Shown: positions 42,162-51,649, counted from the stretch's first letter. The stretch is DNA of 64,000 nucleotides from Hymenobacter setariae (GCF_007713685.1 NZ_VMRJ01000002.1:434001-498000), one strand, 5' to 3'. Made by a program: numbers and translations. The notes: generated by a model from the letters alone, not told the origin.

Positions 42162-43463
42162 CTACAGGTTGGGGGTAATGGGTAGCAGGCTTACTTGCTG
42201 CAAGCTCGGGCCTCCCACACGGTACTGGTAGAGGCCGCCCGGCCCGATGGCCAGCAGGTAGTCGCCATTCGGAATGACGTCGGTGATGGTGGTTTTGAAA
42301 TGCTGGAGCGGAGTCAGGGCCGGGGTATTGCTGGTATCAAATACCTTGAGGCCGTCGTCGCACACGTAAAGCCGTTTGTTTTCGATACCTAGGCCACCGG
42401 GGCTGGTCATGGGGTAGGAGTGGGCCAGGGTGGGGCGGCTGAGTGTCGTCAAATCAATGACTTCGAGCACGTTGGCGACGCCGCCGCCGCAGGTGCGGCC
42501 CGTGCGCAGGGTCACGTAGGCATACTGGCCATCAACCACCACGGGGTCGCAGCTAACCGTATGCTGGTAGAAGGCCACGCGCTGCGGCGTGGCGGGCGTG
42601 GCCACGTCGTAGATATACATGCCCGACTGCGTACCTAGGAACAGATAATGGTCTTGCGGAAAAATCGTTTCAATGCCAAACCCGAGCGATACTACCTTGC
42701 CCGCTACCGGTAGGGCCGGGTTTTGCAGGTCAAACACGCGCAGGCTGTTCTCATCTACACTGTAAAGAGTTTGGCCCAAGATGGCAAACCGGGCCAGCGA
42801 GCCGCCTTTGCCCGTGCTAGCATTAGCGCCGGCGCTCGGGGCCGCGTTGGCCAGGGTAGTGCCCCCAAAGTAAACGATACCGGTTTGGTACGTAACTCGG
42901 TAGGGAATAGCCTCATTGGGTGCTAGCTTGCGCCAGCCTAGCACTACGGCATCGGCCGGGCGCTTGCCAAGCTGGTAGGCTTCTTCTAGGGGGCCATACT
43001 CGGGCATGGGCAGTTCGCGGAAGGCGTTGCGCACACGGCCGGTAGGCTTCGGCTGGGCTGGGTTGCTGATGTCAAGCACTACTAGGTCGGGGCCGTTGTC
43101 GGCGTATAGCAGGTTGCCACGCACGGCGAGGTCTACATTGCCCGGGATGCGTAAAAAGCTTACTGGCCGTGGGTTGGCCGGGTCGCGATTGTCGATGATG
43201 TGAATGCCTTCCGATTTCTCATTCACAAAGACATAGTCGCCGCGCACGTAAATCTTGCCGGTGTTGTGCATGGCCTGGGGCGCCACGGCGGCCACCGAAC
43301 TTTCGAGCGTGGCCCGCGCCATCAGGAGCGGCCTGTAGCTGGCATACACCAGGTACGAATTAGTAGCGGGCTGCGGGTCCGCTTCTTGGCGGGTGCAGGC
43401 TAGTAAGGTAAGCAGCCCCAGCAGCAGGGCCCAGCTCGACGAGCGAAGTAGAAGTCTGTTCAT
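42162..43463 (-). CDS. LVIVD-repeat lipoprotein
   Basis: A 433-residue lipoprotein: signal with lipobox LTLLAC (Cys ~23). The mature part has repeated modules of the LVIVD type, seen as GDYVFVNEKSEGIHIIDNRD, GNLLYADNGPDLVVLDISNP, YSVDENSLRVFDLQNPALPV, YLFLGTQSGMYIYDVATPAT and LYVCDDGLKVFDTSNTPAL, which should form a beta-propeller. LVIVD proteins are surface or periplasmic and mostly of unknown function. It is the first gene of a two-gene unit with the barrel-like protein. Confidence 0.85.
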   Translation of the reverse strand: MNRLLLRSSSWALLLGLLTLLACTRQEADPQPATNSYLVYASYRPLLMARATLESSVAAVAPQAMHNTGKIYVRGDYVFVNEKSEGIHIIDNRDPANPRPVSFLRIPGNVDLAVRGNLLYADNGPDLVVLDISNPAQPKPTGRVRNAFRELPMPEYGPLEEAYQLGKRPADAVVLGWRKLAPNEAIPYRVTYQTGIVYFGGTTLANAAPSAGANASTGKGGSLARFAILGQTLYSVDENSLRVFDLQNPALPVAGKVVSLGFGIETIFPQDHYLFLGTQSGMYIYDVATPATPQRVAFYQHTVSCDPVVVDGQYAYVTLRTGRTCGGGVANVLEVIDLTTLSRPTLAHSYPMTSPGGLGIENKRLYVCDDGLKVFDTSNTPALTPLQHFKTTITDVIPNGDYLLAIGPGGLYQYRVGGPSLQQVSLLPITPNL

Positions 43464-43613
43464 GCGGCAATCGGATAAAGGGAAAGAGCAATGCTGGCCC
43501 GCCTAGTAACGGGCTACTAGAAAGAGCCCCCTTGGCTGCCAAGTGGTTGCACTCGCTCGCTTTTTATTTCCTATATTCTAGTATTGCCGAATAAGCTATT
43601 GATGCAGGCCATA

Positions 43614-45176
43614 CTACCCTAGCGAGCCAGCTTCTAATTCTCGCAACGCGGGCCCAATATGCTGCACCAAGTCGCCGGCTAACAGGCCCGCCTCGCCGGT
43701 GTGGGCAGCGGCGAGGTCGCCGGCGCGGCCGTGGGCCAGCACAGCTAGGCGCGTGGCCAGCAGCGGGTCGAGGCGCTGGTCGGCGCGCAAGGCCAGCAGC
43801 AGGCCCGTGAGCACGTCGCCGCTACCGCCGGTGCCCATGCCGGGGTTGCCGGTACCATTGAAGTACACCTGCCCATCGGGCGCCGCCGTGGCGGTGTAGG
43901 CGCCCTTCAGCACTACAATACAGCGGTGCCGCTGGGCAAAGTCACGCAGCAGGTCGAGGCGATGATAATCATCTTTGGTTTTCTCGGTGAGGCGCGCAAA
44001 CTCGCCTAGGTGGGGCGTGAGCACCGTGTTTTCGGGCAGCAGGTCAAGCAGCTCGCGGTGAGCACCTAGGAGGTTGAGCGCATCGGCGTCGATGACGAGT
44101 GGCACCTGGGCTTCGCGTAGCAGCTTTTCGAGCACAGCGCGGCTGGCTTCTTCCTGACCCAGGCCAGGGCCGATACCGATGGCCTGGTACGGTTTCAGGT
44201 CGGGTAGCTCACTGATAAAATCGGCCTGCGTGTCGGCCAGGCACATGGCTTCTGGCCGCGTGGTCTGGATGATGTCGTAGCCGCAGCCGGGCACGGCCAC
44301 TGTGAGCAGCCCCACGCCGCCGCGCAGGCACGCCCCACTACTGAGCACGGCGGCGCCCACCTTGCCACGGCTGCCCGCCAGGAGCAGGGCGTGGCCGAAG
44401 GTGTTTTTATAAGCAAACTTGTTGCGCCTAGGTAGCTGGAGCTCGGGCTGCGGCACGGTGTGCGGGGCAGCCCAGCCATCGGGCTGCGGCTTGGTATACC
44501 GCGTAAAATGCCAAGGCGTGTCGGCGTGGTCAATAAACTGCTGGCTCAGGCGAATGTCTTGCAGGTGCCACTCGCCTACGTACTCGGCATTTTGCGGCAG
44601 CAGGAAAGCCAGCTTAGGTAAGCCAAAGCTGACGGTGTGCGCGGCGCGCACCACGGGCGCCTCGGGGTCGGGCTGGGGGGCATCGGCCAGCAAGCCGCTG
44701 GGCAGGTCGATGGCCACCACGCGGGCGTGGCTAGCGTTGAGGTGGCGCACCACATCGGCGGGCAGCCCGGCGAGCGGGCGCGTGAGGCCGGTACCAAATA
44801 GGGCGTCGATGACCAGCGTAGTGGGCTGAATGTCAGGCAGCGCATCGGTGGCCAACTCCTGCACCGGAATAATTTTGGGCAGCACGTGGTGGTTGTGCTG
44901 GTAGTCGTCGGAGTATTTCTCGGCGGGCAGCAGGGCCAAGCGCACCGCGTAGCCAGCGTAGTAAAGCAGGCGGGCCAGCGCCAGGCCATCGCCGCCATTG
45001 TTGCCAGGGCCGCACAGCAGCAGTACATCGGTGGCCGTGTGCGGGTCGTAGTGGCTGAGCAGCCACTCGGCCACGGCAGTGGCGGCGCGCTCCATTAGCT
45101 CGGTAGAGGTGGTGCGCTGCTCGCGAATGGTGGCTTGGTCGAGCTCGCGGATTTGGGCGGCGGAGAGGAGTTTCAT
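43614..45176 (-). CDS. nnrDE: Bifunctional NAD(P)HX epimerase / dehydratase
   Basis: Repairs hydrated, inactive NAD(P)H. The 520-residue fusion has an N-terminal epimerase half (~1-215; MKLLSAAQIRELDQATIREQ, LLLCGPGNNGGDGLALARLL) and a C-terminal ADP-dependent dehydratase half (~240-510; HALLLAGSRGKVGAAVLSSG, NTVLTPHLGEFARLTEKT, GTGNPGMGTGGSGDVLTGLL). Both active-site motifs are intact. The fused arrangement is common in bacteria. It is divergent from the serine-hydrolase-like gene at 45221 with a very short gap of 44 bases. Confidence 0.94.
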   Translation of the reverse strand: MKLLSAAQIRELDQATIREQRTTSTELMERAATAVAEWLLSHYDPHTATDVLLLCGPGNNGGDGLALARLLYYAGYAVRLALLPAEKYSDDYQHNHHVLPKIIPVQELATDALPDIQPTTLVIDALFGTGLTRPLAGLPADVVRHLNASHARVVAIDLPSGLLADAPQPDPEAPVVRAAHTVSFGLPKLAFLLPQNAEYVGEWHLQDIRLSQQFIDHADTPWHFTRYTKPQPDGWAAPHTVPQPELQLPRRNKFAYKNTFGHALLLAGSRGKVGAAVLSSGACLRGGVGLLTVAVPGCGYDIIQTTRPEAMCLADTQADFISELPDLKPYQAIGIGPGLGQEEASRAVLEKLLREAQVPLVIDADALNLLGAHRELLDLLPENTVLTPHLGEFARLTEKTKDDYHRLDLLRDFAQRHRCIVVLKGAYTATAAPDGQVYFNGTGNPGMGTGGSGDVLTGLLLALRADQRLDPLLATRLAVLAHGRAGDLAAAHTGEAGLLAGDLVQHIGPALRELEAGSLG

Positions 45177-45220
45177 GGGAAAGAGTGTACGCGGCGGCTA
45201 GCCAAAAGCTACCTTCGGCT

Positions 45221-45760
45221 ATGCAAAGAACCACCCGATTTTTTATCGTGCCGGGCCTCGGCAACTCGGGCCCCGACCACTGGCAAACCTATTTTGAGCG
45301 GATACACCCTGAGTTTACGCGCATTGCGCAGCGCAGCTGGGATGCCCCCGACCGCGCCGAGTGGGTCGCAACGCTAGAGCAAGCCCTGGCCGGCGAAGAC
45401 CTCAGCCAAGTGGTGCTCATTGCGCACAGCCTAGGCTGCGCGACAGTAGCGCACTGGGCCAACACCTATGGCCACCGCATCAAGGGCGCGCTGCTGGTGG
45501 CTCCGGTCGATGTAGAAACTGACGCCTTCGCTGCCCTTGCCCCTACCGGCTTTGCGCCTCTGCCGTTGCTGCAGCTGCCTTTTCCAAGCAAAGTGGTGAC
45601 GAGCACCACCGACCCTTGGGTGAGCGCAGCCCGCGCCCGGCAGTTTGCCGAGGCCTGGGGCAGCGAATTGGTCGTAATTGGTGACGCTGGCCACATCAAT
45701 GTGGCTAGCGGCCACGGCGACTGGCCCGATGGCCTAGCCCTGCTGCGCGACTGGGCCTAA
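45221..45760 (+). CDS. RBBP9/YdeN-family alpha/beta hydrolase
   Basis: A 179-residue serine hydrolase; ATG at 45221 (MQRTTRFFIVPGLGNSGPDH) is chosen over the upstream start at 45185, because the family begins just before FIVPGLG. The catalytic set is visible: nucleophile Ser in LIAHSLGCATVAHW, Asp in TSTTDPWVSAARA, and His in GDAGHINVASGHGDW. Members hydrolyse small esters; physiological substrates are mostly unknown. It is followed 84 bases later by msrB on the same strand. Confidence 0.87.
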   Translation: MQRTTRFFIVPGLGNSGPDHWQTYFERIHPEFTRIAQRSWDAPDRAEWVATLEQALAGEDLSQVVLIAHSLGCATVAHWANTYGHRIKGALLVAPVDVETDAFAALAPTGFAPLPLLQLPFPSKVVTSTTDPWVSAARARQFAEAWGSELVVIGDAGHINVASGHGDWPDGLALLRDWA

Positions 45761-45844
45761 CGGCTCAGCTTGAACTCTGCGCAGCGTACTGCGTTTTACT
45801 ACTAGTAAGACACCTGCTTCTTCGCTTCTAAAACCACCCCTGAT

Positions 45845-46303
45845 ATGCAAACCTGGAACGACGTTATCCGCCTGGCCAACCACGGCGCCCCCGAGCCACC
45901 CCGCCGCGTAGAAAAAACCAATGAGGAGTGGAAAAAAGAGCTCACTCCCCAGCAGTACCACGTCACGCGCGAGCACGGCACCGAGCGCGCCTTCACCGGC
46001 GAATACTGCGAAGCTCATGAGGCTGGCCTCTATGCTTGCGTGTGCTGCGGCACCCCGCTTTATGACTCGCGCACCAAGTTCGAAAGCGGCACCGGCTGGC
46101 CCAGCTTTACGCAGCCGGTAGAAGAAAACGCCATTCGCTACAAGAAAGACACCAGCTACGGCATGGTGCGCGTGGAGGTGCTTTGCAACGTGTGCGACGC
46201 CCACCAGGGCCACGTATTCCCCGATGGCCCGCCGCCGAGCGGCCTGCGACTGTGCATCAACTCGGCCAGCATCAAGCTGGTAACGGAAAAGGCACCCGCC
46301 TAG
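45845..46303 (+). CDS. msrB: Peptide-methionine (R)-S-oxide reductase
   Basis: Repairs oxidised methionine (R-sulfoxide) in proteins. The 152-residue MsrB has the zinc Cys pairs ([13 protein letters not shown] and [13 protein letters not shown]), the substrate pocket [13 protein letters not shown] and the catalytic Cys in [12 protein letters not shown]. The fold and length are typical of zinc-containing MsrB. A two-way hairpin ends the transcript at 46321. No msrA is nearby. Confidence 0.95.
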   Translation: MQTWNDVIRLANHGAPEPPRRVEKTNEEWKKELTPQQYHVTREHGTERAFTGEYCEAHEAGLYACVCCGTPLYDSRTKFESGTGWPSFTQPVEENAIRYKKDTSYGMVRVEVLCNVCDAHQGHVFPDGPPPSGLRLCINSASIKLVTEKAPA

Positions 46304-46320
46304 CGAACAGCTAGTTTAAG

Positions 46321-46363
46321 AAACGTCCGTCGGGCTGCGACCAGTGCAGCCCGGCGGACGTTT
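46321..46363 (+). terminator. Terminator of msrB
   Basis: AAACGTCCGTCGGGCTGC (46321-46338) pairs with GCAGCCCGGCGGACGTTT (46346-46363) with one G-T pair, followed by T bases that run into the next promoter box. Confidence 0.83.
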
Positions 46364-46371
46364 TATCTTTG
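46364..46371 (+). promoter_or_regulatory. -7 box of sdaA
   Basis: TATCTTTG matches TAnnTTTG, 36 bases before the sdaA ATG and immediately after the msrB terminator. The -33 region would lie inside the hairpin and shows no TTTG. Confidence 0.55.
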
Positions 46372-46407
46372 TTTGTATTCTCTGTCGCTCCCTAATTCCC
46401 CACCCCC

Positions 46408-47304
46408 ATGTCGCTTCTCTTCACCGATTTCGCCTCCTGGCAAGCGCACTGCGCCACCACGGGCGAGCCGCTCTTTCGGCCCGTGCTGGCCTACGAAATC
46501 GAGCAGAAGGGGGCTAGCGAAGCCGACATTTGGCCCGGCCTGCAACGCGCCTACGACGTGATGCGCGACGCCGTGCACACCGGCCTCACCGGCGACATGA
46601 CCTCGCGCTCGGGCATGATAAATAATGGGGCTAAGAAAATTGCGGCTTCGCCGGTCACGGTGTTGTCACCCGAGTTCAAAAATCTGGTAGTAAGTGCCCT
46701 AGGAGCCAAAGAAGTGAATTCTTGTATGGGCCGCGTGGTAGCAGCGCCCACGGCTGGGGCGTCGGGCATTTTGCCGGGCGTGCTCACCACCATCCAGAAT
46801 ATCCACCACCTGCCCGACCAGAAAATTTTGGAAGGCCTGCTGGTGGCGGCGGGTATTGCGCTCATCATTGAGCAGAATGCCTCGCTGGCTGGTGCAGTAG
46901 GCGGCTGCCAGGCTGAAACCGGCTCGGCGGCGGCTATGGGCGCCGGGGCCATTGTGTACTGCCTAGGTGGCACCGTAGAGCAAGTATTTGCCGCCGTGGC
47001 CATTACCATTCAGTGCATGCTCGGGCTGGTGTGCGACCCAGTGGCGGGCCTCGTGGAGGTACCATGCGTGGTGCGCAATGCCTCGGCGGCGGCCATTGCC
47101 TTTTCATCGGCCCAGATTGCCATTGCGGGTGTCGACCCAGTTATCCCTGTCGACCAGTGTGTGGCGGCCCTTGGCGAGGTGGGCCAGAGTATGGAAACCC
47201 GCTACAAGGAAACGGCCTTAGGTGGCCTTGCCAACACCCGCCGCGGCCGCGAGATTGAGAAGATGGTACTGGTGCAGGATGTCAATATCCTGCCCGACGA
47301 ATAG
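46408..47304 (+). CDS. sdaA: L-serine dehydratase, iron-sulfur-dependent, alpha subunit
   Basis: Converts L-serine to pyruvate and ammonia with a 4Fe-4S cluster. The 298-residue protein is the alpha (catalytic) subunit: NSCMGRVVAAPTAGASGILP, GGCQAETGSAAAMGAGAIVY, MLGLVCDPVAGLVEVPCVVR and RETALGG-like KETALGGLANTR. Cluster-binding Cys are in the CMG, GGCQ, VCDP and VPCV contexts. Two-subunit enzymes also need a beta subunit, which is not adjacent. It probably has its own promoter at 46364. Confidence 0.93.
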   Translation: MSLLFTDFASWQAHCATTGEPLFRPVLAYEIEQKGASEADIWPGLQRAYDVMRDAVHTGLTGDMTSRSGMINNGAKKIAASPVTVLSPEFKNLVVSALGAKEVNSCMGRVVAAPTAGASGILPGVLTTIQNIHHLPDQKILEGLLVAAGIALIIEQNASLAGAVGGCQAETGSAAAMGAGAIVYCLGGTVEQVFAAVAITIQCMLGLVCDPVAGLVEVPCVVRNASAAAIAFSSAQIAIAGVDPVIPVDQCVAALGEVGQSMETRYKETALGGLANTRRGREIEKMVLVQDVNILPDE

Positions 47305-47310
47305 CCCACG

Positions 47311-48375
47311 CTAGTGCAGCGAGCCCATGGCCGGCGCAAATAGCAGTTGGCTCATAAAGCGAATGGCGTGGTCATAGAGCTGGCGTCGCTCTTGGTATTG
47401 CTGCCAGGCTTCCTCCTCATCGGGCCGCATAGGTAGGCCCGCTTCCTGCATTTCCTGCCAAGCTTTGGCAAACTTTTGGCGGTCAGGCGAAGCCTCCTTA
47501 ATCTCTTCCTTGGTGCGCAATTCGGCGGGCTCAGTTTCGGCTTTGTGGTTGAAAAACCGATGAATACGGTTGAGCGCCAGCACCCCGGCCGTAAACGTTA
47601 GCTCAACTTGACGCGAGCGGGGCACGTCTAGCGCCGAAAACAGAAGATTGGCCGAATCGAGCACCAGCCCGGCCGCCGTGACCCAGGAGCGCCCCGCTTG
47701 AGGCGAGCGAAAAAACGCCAGCACCGGCAGTGAGGTGTGGCTTTCGTCTATTTCGACCAGCCATTCCTCCCAGGCCAACCACTGCTCGTCATCGTTGCTA
47801 AAGTTGCCATCGTGGCCCAGCCAGCGCAGCAGCCCGCTGGCCGTGGCCGGCACGCCTGCCCGCAGCTCTATCTGGGCCACTACGATTTCGCGCCGCGAAA
47901 AAGCCTGGTAGATAGTGGGCAAATAGGAGATGAGCAGCGTGAGCAGCAGTAGCCCGATGGTAGCCTCGGAGTAGCTAAAGACGTTGACCGCGAAGCCTGC
48001 CTCCGACGTGGTACCTAGGGTCAGCAACGAACTGCCACTCAGCTCATAGCTCTTGGTGAAGTCATCGACCCCCAGGGCTAGATAAATGCCAGTGTAGCCG
48101 ATGCCCACCAGTGCTAGCCATCCGATGGGCAGCGCCACCAGCCCCACCGGCGCATAGTGCGCCAAAATGCGGTCGCGGTGCGCGTAGGTGCGGGTGCGAC
48201 GCGCAGCAAAGTCGAACAAGGCCCGCACGCCCCCAAATACAAAGGCATTGAGCCGCACCGTCTCGTTGCGCGGTAGCACAAACGAGCGAATGGCGCCCGA
48301 TACCGTGGTGATAACCAGCCAGCCGCCGGCTATTCCGGCCAGTATCCGCAAGGCGTGTTCAAGAGTTGAAGACAT
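47311..48375 (-). CDS. Membrane protein with two-helix ion-channel-like core
   Basis: A 354-residue protein; ATG at 48375 (MSSTLEHALRILAGIAGGWL) is used rather than 48399, as it starts right before the first helix. Hydrophobic helices are at ~8-28, ~85-110 and ~140-165. Between the last two is SGSSLLTLGTTSEAGFAVNV, resembling the pore loop of two-helix potassium channels, but with TLGTT in place of the T(V/I)GYG filter. The C-terminal half is soluble and acidic/charged. K+ selectivity should not be assumed. It is 28 bases downstream of a LutB-like gene and could be co-transcribed. Confidence 0.6.
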   Translation of the reverse strand: MSSTLEHALRILAGIAGGWLVITTVSGAIRSFVLPRNETVRLNAFVFGGVRALFDFAARRTRTYAHRDRILAHYAPVGLVALPIGWLALVGIGYTGIYLALGVDDFTKSYELSGSSLLTLGTTSEAGFAVNVFSYSEATIGLLLLTLLISYLPTIYQAFSRREIVVAQIELRAGVPATASGLLRWLGHDGNFSNDDEQWLAWEEWLVEIDESHTSLPVLAFFRSPQAGRSWVTAAGLVLDSANLLFSALDVPRSRQVELTFTAGVLALNRIHRFFNHKAETEPAELRTKEEIKEASPDRQKFAKAWQEMQEAGLPMRPDEEEAWQQYQERRQLYDHAIRFMSQLLFAPAMGSLH

Positions 48376-48402
48376 GGCCCGTTGTACGGGGCCGGCCACT
48401 TT

Positions 48403-49785
48403 CTAGCTGCTATGCCTAGCCTTCCACAACTCTCGGAACGACTTGTCGGCCACTTTCAGGCTTTCGCGGCGCTTGCGCCAGCCTGCTTGGTCGAGCAAGT
48501 ACCCTAGGCTAAAATCCTTGAGGCGACCGGGCAAGATGTCGAGCGCCCAGCGGTGGCGCATGCTCCAGCGCCAAAGGCCGATAGCAAGTTTTTCTACCGG
48601 GGCGTTGTGGCCTTCGCTCACGCTCTCCTGGCGGTTGAGCAGCAGCAGGTTGTGCAGGTTGATGCGCACTGGGCACACACTGGTGCACGCCCCGCACAGG
48701 CTGCTGGCAAAGCTTAGGTGCTGGTGCTCTTTCAGCCCACTCAGATGCGGGCTGATAACTGAGCCAATGGGGCCCGAATAGGTGGTTTCGTAAGTGTGGC
48801 CGCCAATGTTCTTATACACCGGGCACACGTTGAGGCAAGCGCCGCACCGAATGCAGCGCAACGCCTCGCGGCGGTCGGGGCGGGCCAGCAGGTTGGTGCG
48901 GCCGTTGTCAAGCAAGATGACAACCATCTCCTCGGGGCCATCGGGCTCGCCGGGTTGCCTAGGGCCGAAATACACTGTGTTGTACACCGTGACCTGCTGA
49001 CCGGTGCCGCTGGTGCTCAGCAGCGGCCAAAATAGGTCAAGGTCGGTGAGCTGCGGAATCAGCTTCTCGATACCCACTACCGCGATATGCAGCTTGGGGA
49101 AGGTGGCCGACAAGCGAGCGTTACCCTCATTTTCGGTAACAGCCACGCCGCCTTCCTTCGCAATCAAGAAGTTGCCGCCCGTGATGCCCACCTCGGCCGA
49201 GGTATACTTGTCGCGCAGCAGGTGGCGCGCCGTGAGCACGAGTTGCTGGGCATCGTCGGTGTGCTCGATGCCTAGGTGCTTCACAAAGATGTTAGCGATA
49301 TCGGCTTTGCTCAGGTGCATGGCCGGCGTCACAATGTGGTAAGGCCGCTCGCCATTAAGCTGCACAATGTACTCGCCTAGGTCGGTCTCCACCGACTCCA
49401 CGCCCCGACTCTGCAAGTACTTATTGACGTGGATTTCCTCGGTGGTCATGCTCTTGGCTTTCACTACCGTGCGGGCTTGGCGCGCCTCGGTGAGGCGGCC
49501 GATTTCGTCTAGCGCTTCCTGCGCATTCTGCGCCCATACTACGCGCCCGCCGCGGGCCGTGAAAGCCGCCTCAAACTGCAAGAGGTACTCGTCGAGCTTT
49601 TCCAGCACGCCGGCCTTGAGGTAGGCAGCGCGGGAGCGAGCCAGCTCGTGCTGCTGGTAGAGCTGCATGCCGGCGCTTACCGCCGCATCGTACTTGCCGA
49701 TGTTGAAGCGGATTTTGCGGCGGTGCTCAAGGTCGAAGGCTTTACGCTCGGCGTCGGTTTGGAAGGCAGTAGCTTTTGTTAGCAT
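48403..49785 (-). CDS. LutB-like iron-sulfur LUD protein (lactate utilisation)
   Basis: A 460-residue protein from ATG at 49785 (MLTKATAFQTDAERKAFDLE); the frame opens at 49830. The N-terminal LUD domain (~60-300; EIHVNKYLQSRGVESVETDL, GITGGNFLIAKEGGVAVTEN) is followed by two ferredoxin-like clusters, RCGACLNVCPVYKNIGG and CGACTSVCPVRINLH, and a C-terminal domain of unknown function. LutB works with LutA and LutC in oxidation of L-lactate to pyruvate. No LutA or LutC gene is adjacent, so the partners are elsewhere or the role differs. Confidence 0.87.
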   Translation of the reverse strand: MLTKATAFQTDAERKAFDLEHRRKIRFNIGKYDAAVSAGMQLYQQHELARSRAAYLKAGVLEKLDEYLLQFEAAFTARGGRVVWAQNAQEALDEIGRLTEARQARTVVKAKSMTTEEIHVNKYLQSRGVESVETDLGEYIVQLNGERPYHIVTPAMHLSKADIANIFVKHLGIEHTDDAQQLVLTARHLLRDKYTSAEVGITGGNFLIAKEGGVAVTENEGNARLSATFPKLHIAVVGIEKLIPQLTDLDLFWPLLSTSGTGQQVTVYNTVYFGPRQPGEPDGPEEMVVILLDNGRTNLLARPDRREALRCIRCGACLNVCPVYKNIGGHTYETTYSGPIGSVISPHLSGLKEHQHLSFASSLCGACTSVCPVRINLHNLLLLNRQESVSEGHNAPVEKLAIGLWRWSMRHRWALDILPGRLKDFSLGYLLDQAGWRKRRESLKVADKSFRELWKARHSS

Positions 49786-49870
49786 AGGTTTCCCGCAGGA
49801 ATTGCAAGGGTAGGGCGCAGGGTTTCGCAAAAAGCTGAGTAGAAGCCAGCGAAACCCTGCGGAAAATTAC

Positions 49871-51580
49871 TCACGGCTTGTTCGAATCCACAACCGGGCG
49901 CTCATCGCGGTTGGCCAGCTCCCAGGCGGTGTAGAACACCAGGCGGGCGCGGGCCTCCATTTTGCCAAACTCAATCTTATCGATTTCGTCGCTGGCTTCG
50001 TGGTAGTCGGCGTGTACGCCGTTGAAGAAAAACGCCACTGGTACCTTGTGCACCGCAAAGTTGTAGTGGTCCGAGCGGTAGTAGAAGCGGTTGGGGTCGT
50101 TGGGGTCGTTGAAGCGGTAGTCGAGGTCGATTTTAGTGTACTTCTGGTTGGCGGCTTCCAGCACACTGTGCAGCTGCGACGAAAGTTTATCTGAGCCAAT
50201 GACGTACACATAGTCGGGCTTGCCCTCGTGGGCCACGTCGGTGCGGCCTATCATGTCAATGTTGAGGTCCGTGATGGTGTTAGCCAGCGGAAAAACCGGG
50301 TGGTTGGCGTAATACTCCGAGCCGAGCAAGCCCTTCTCCTCGCCCGTGTTGGCCAAGAACAAGATGCTGCGGCGCGGCCCGTGTCCCGCATGGGCGGCCT
50401 TCGTAAACGCCTCAGCAATAGCCAGCATGCCCGTTGTGCCCGAGCCATCGTCGTCGGCGCCGTTGTAGACCTTGCCGCCAATGATACCTAGGTGGTCGTA
50501 GTGTGCGGACACTACCAAAATCTCGTCTTTCTTATCGGTGCCGGGCAAGAAGCCAAGCACGTTTTCGGTGCCCACCGCCGAGCGCTCCTGCGGCGCGCTG
50601 ATGGTGAATTTGACCGGCTTAAACTTGCTAGCCACTGGCGCTTTGGCTGCTGCCGTGGCAGCGGCATAGCTGCGCAGCGCTGCGTCGGAAGCACCTAGGA
50701 GCTTGAGGCCCACGGCGGGCGACACAAAGAACGAGGGCGCCCGGCCACCGCCCTGCTCGGCCGCCGCAATGATGGGCTGCATCACCCGTGGGGCCAGCCG
50801 CTCCTCTAGCTTCTCAAACGCCAGCGCCGGCTCGGTGCTGATGAAAAACACGCTGCGGGCGCCTTTCTGCGCCGCCAGCGCGGCCTTAGCCCGAAAATCT
50901 ACGCTCCACTTAGTGGCGCTGCCGTCGGCACTCAGCACCGACTTGCCCTCGGCCGTGCGGGGCTCGCCTAGCAGCACCACTAGGTCCTTGCCTTGCACGT
51001 CGCGCCCGGAGTAGTCGGAGTACGTGCCCTGCTCGATGCCGTAGCCCACAAATACTGGCTGCACCGCCGTAGCCTGCTGAAAGGGCGAGCGCCCAAAGGC
51101 GTAAAAATCTTTGAGCCACTCGTAGGCCTTGCCGCCCACCGTGAGCGTCCCGCCTTTTTGCCAAGCGCTGCGCTCTAGGTTGAAGGGTTGGAGGTAAGGG
51201 TTAGCCGTATTAGCTGTCACGGGCGCCGTAAGGCTGTCGGCCTTAAACTGCTGGCTGATGTATTCAGCAGCCATTTTCTGGCCCTTCGTACCAGTTTCGC
51301 GGCCTTCGTATTCGTCAGAAGCCAGCACTCCTAGGTCACGGCGCAGCTTCTCCTGCGTGATGTAGCGCTCGGCGTAAAGCGTGGCGTAGTCGGCTGCTGG
51401 CAGGGGCGCCACCTTCACCGGGCCGTGGGGCGCAATGCCGCTGTTAGCAGGCTTGGCGGTTGTGGCGCGCTTGATTTTAGTTTTAATCTTGGTCGCGCCC
51501 GGCGTTTGGGCGGCTAGCGCAGCGGGTAGGGCGAGGCTGGCGAGAAGCAGCGGGTATTTCACCGATTTAAAAATTGCCAT
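49871..51580 (-). CDS. Secreted M28-family zinc aminopeptidase with PA domain
   Basis: About 569 residues from ATG at 51580 (MAIFKSVKYPLLLASLALPA), which starts a signal peptide ending near LAAQ. A PA-domain-like insert occupies ~150-290. The M28 zinc site is complete: VSAHYDHLGIIGG, YNGADDDGSGTTGMLAIAEA, the catalytic TGEEKGLLGSEYY, NIDMIGRTDVAHE and NGVHADYHEASDEIDK. Such enzymes release N-terminal residues from peptides outside the cytoplasm. It is a single gene, and the half repeat at 51594 lies directly upstream of it. Confidence 0.92.
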   Translation of the reverse strand: MAIFKSVKYPLLLASLALPAALAAQTPGATKIKTKIKRATTAKPANSGIAPHGPVKVAPLPAADYATLYAERYITQEKLRRDLGVLASDEYEGRETGTKGQKMAAEYISQQFKADSLTAPVTANTANPYLQPFNLERSAWQKGGTLTVGGKAYEWLKDFYAFGRSPFQQATAVQPVFVGYGIEQGTYSDYSGRDVQGKDLVVLLGEPRTAEGKSVLSADGSATKWSVDFRAKAALAAQKGARSVFFISTEPALAFEKLEERLAPRVMQPIIAAAEQGGGRAPSFFVSPAVGLKLLGASDAALRSYAAATAAAKAPVASKFKPVKFTISAPQERSAVGTENVLGFLPGTDKKDEILVVSAHYDHLGIIGGKVYNGADDDGSGTTGMLAIAEAFTKAAHAGHGPRRSILFLANTGEEKGLLGSEYYANHPVFPLANTITDLNIDMIGRTDVAHEGKPDYVYVIGSDKLSSQLHSVLEAANQKYTKIDLDYRFNDPNDPNRFYYRSDHYNFAVHKVPVAFFFNGVHADYHEASDEIDKIEFGKMEARARLVFYTAWELANRDERPVVDSNKP

Positions 51581-51593
51581 AAGAATTAAGTTT

Positions 51594-51620
51594 ATCATGC
51601 TTCGCTGAGCGCCGCATGAC
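51594..51620. repeat. Degenerate half copy of the 10008 repeat
   Basis: ATGCTTCGCTGAGCGCCGCATGAC at the end of this stretch is the reverse form of the GTCATGC..GCGC..CAGCGAAGCAT arm seen at 10008-10093, with several changes. It lies just upstream of the M28 peptidase gene. Confidence 0.6.
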
Positions 51621-51649
51621 AAACATCTTTTGTTTGTTAAAGTCGATAC

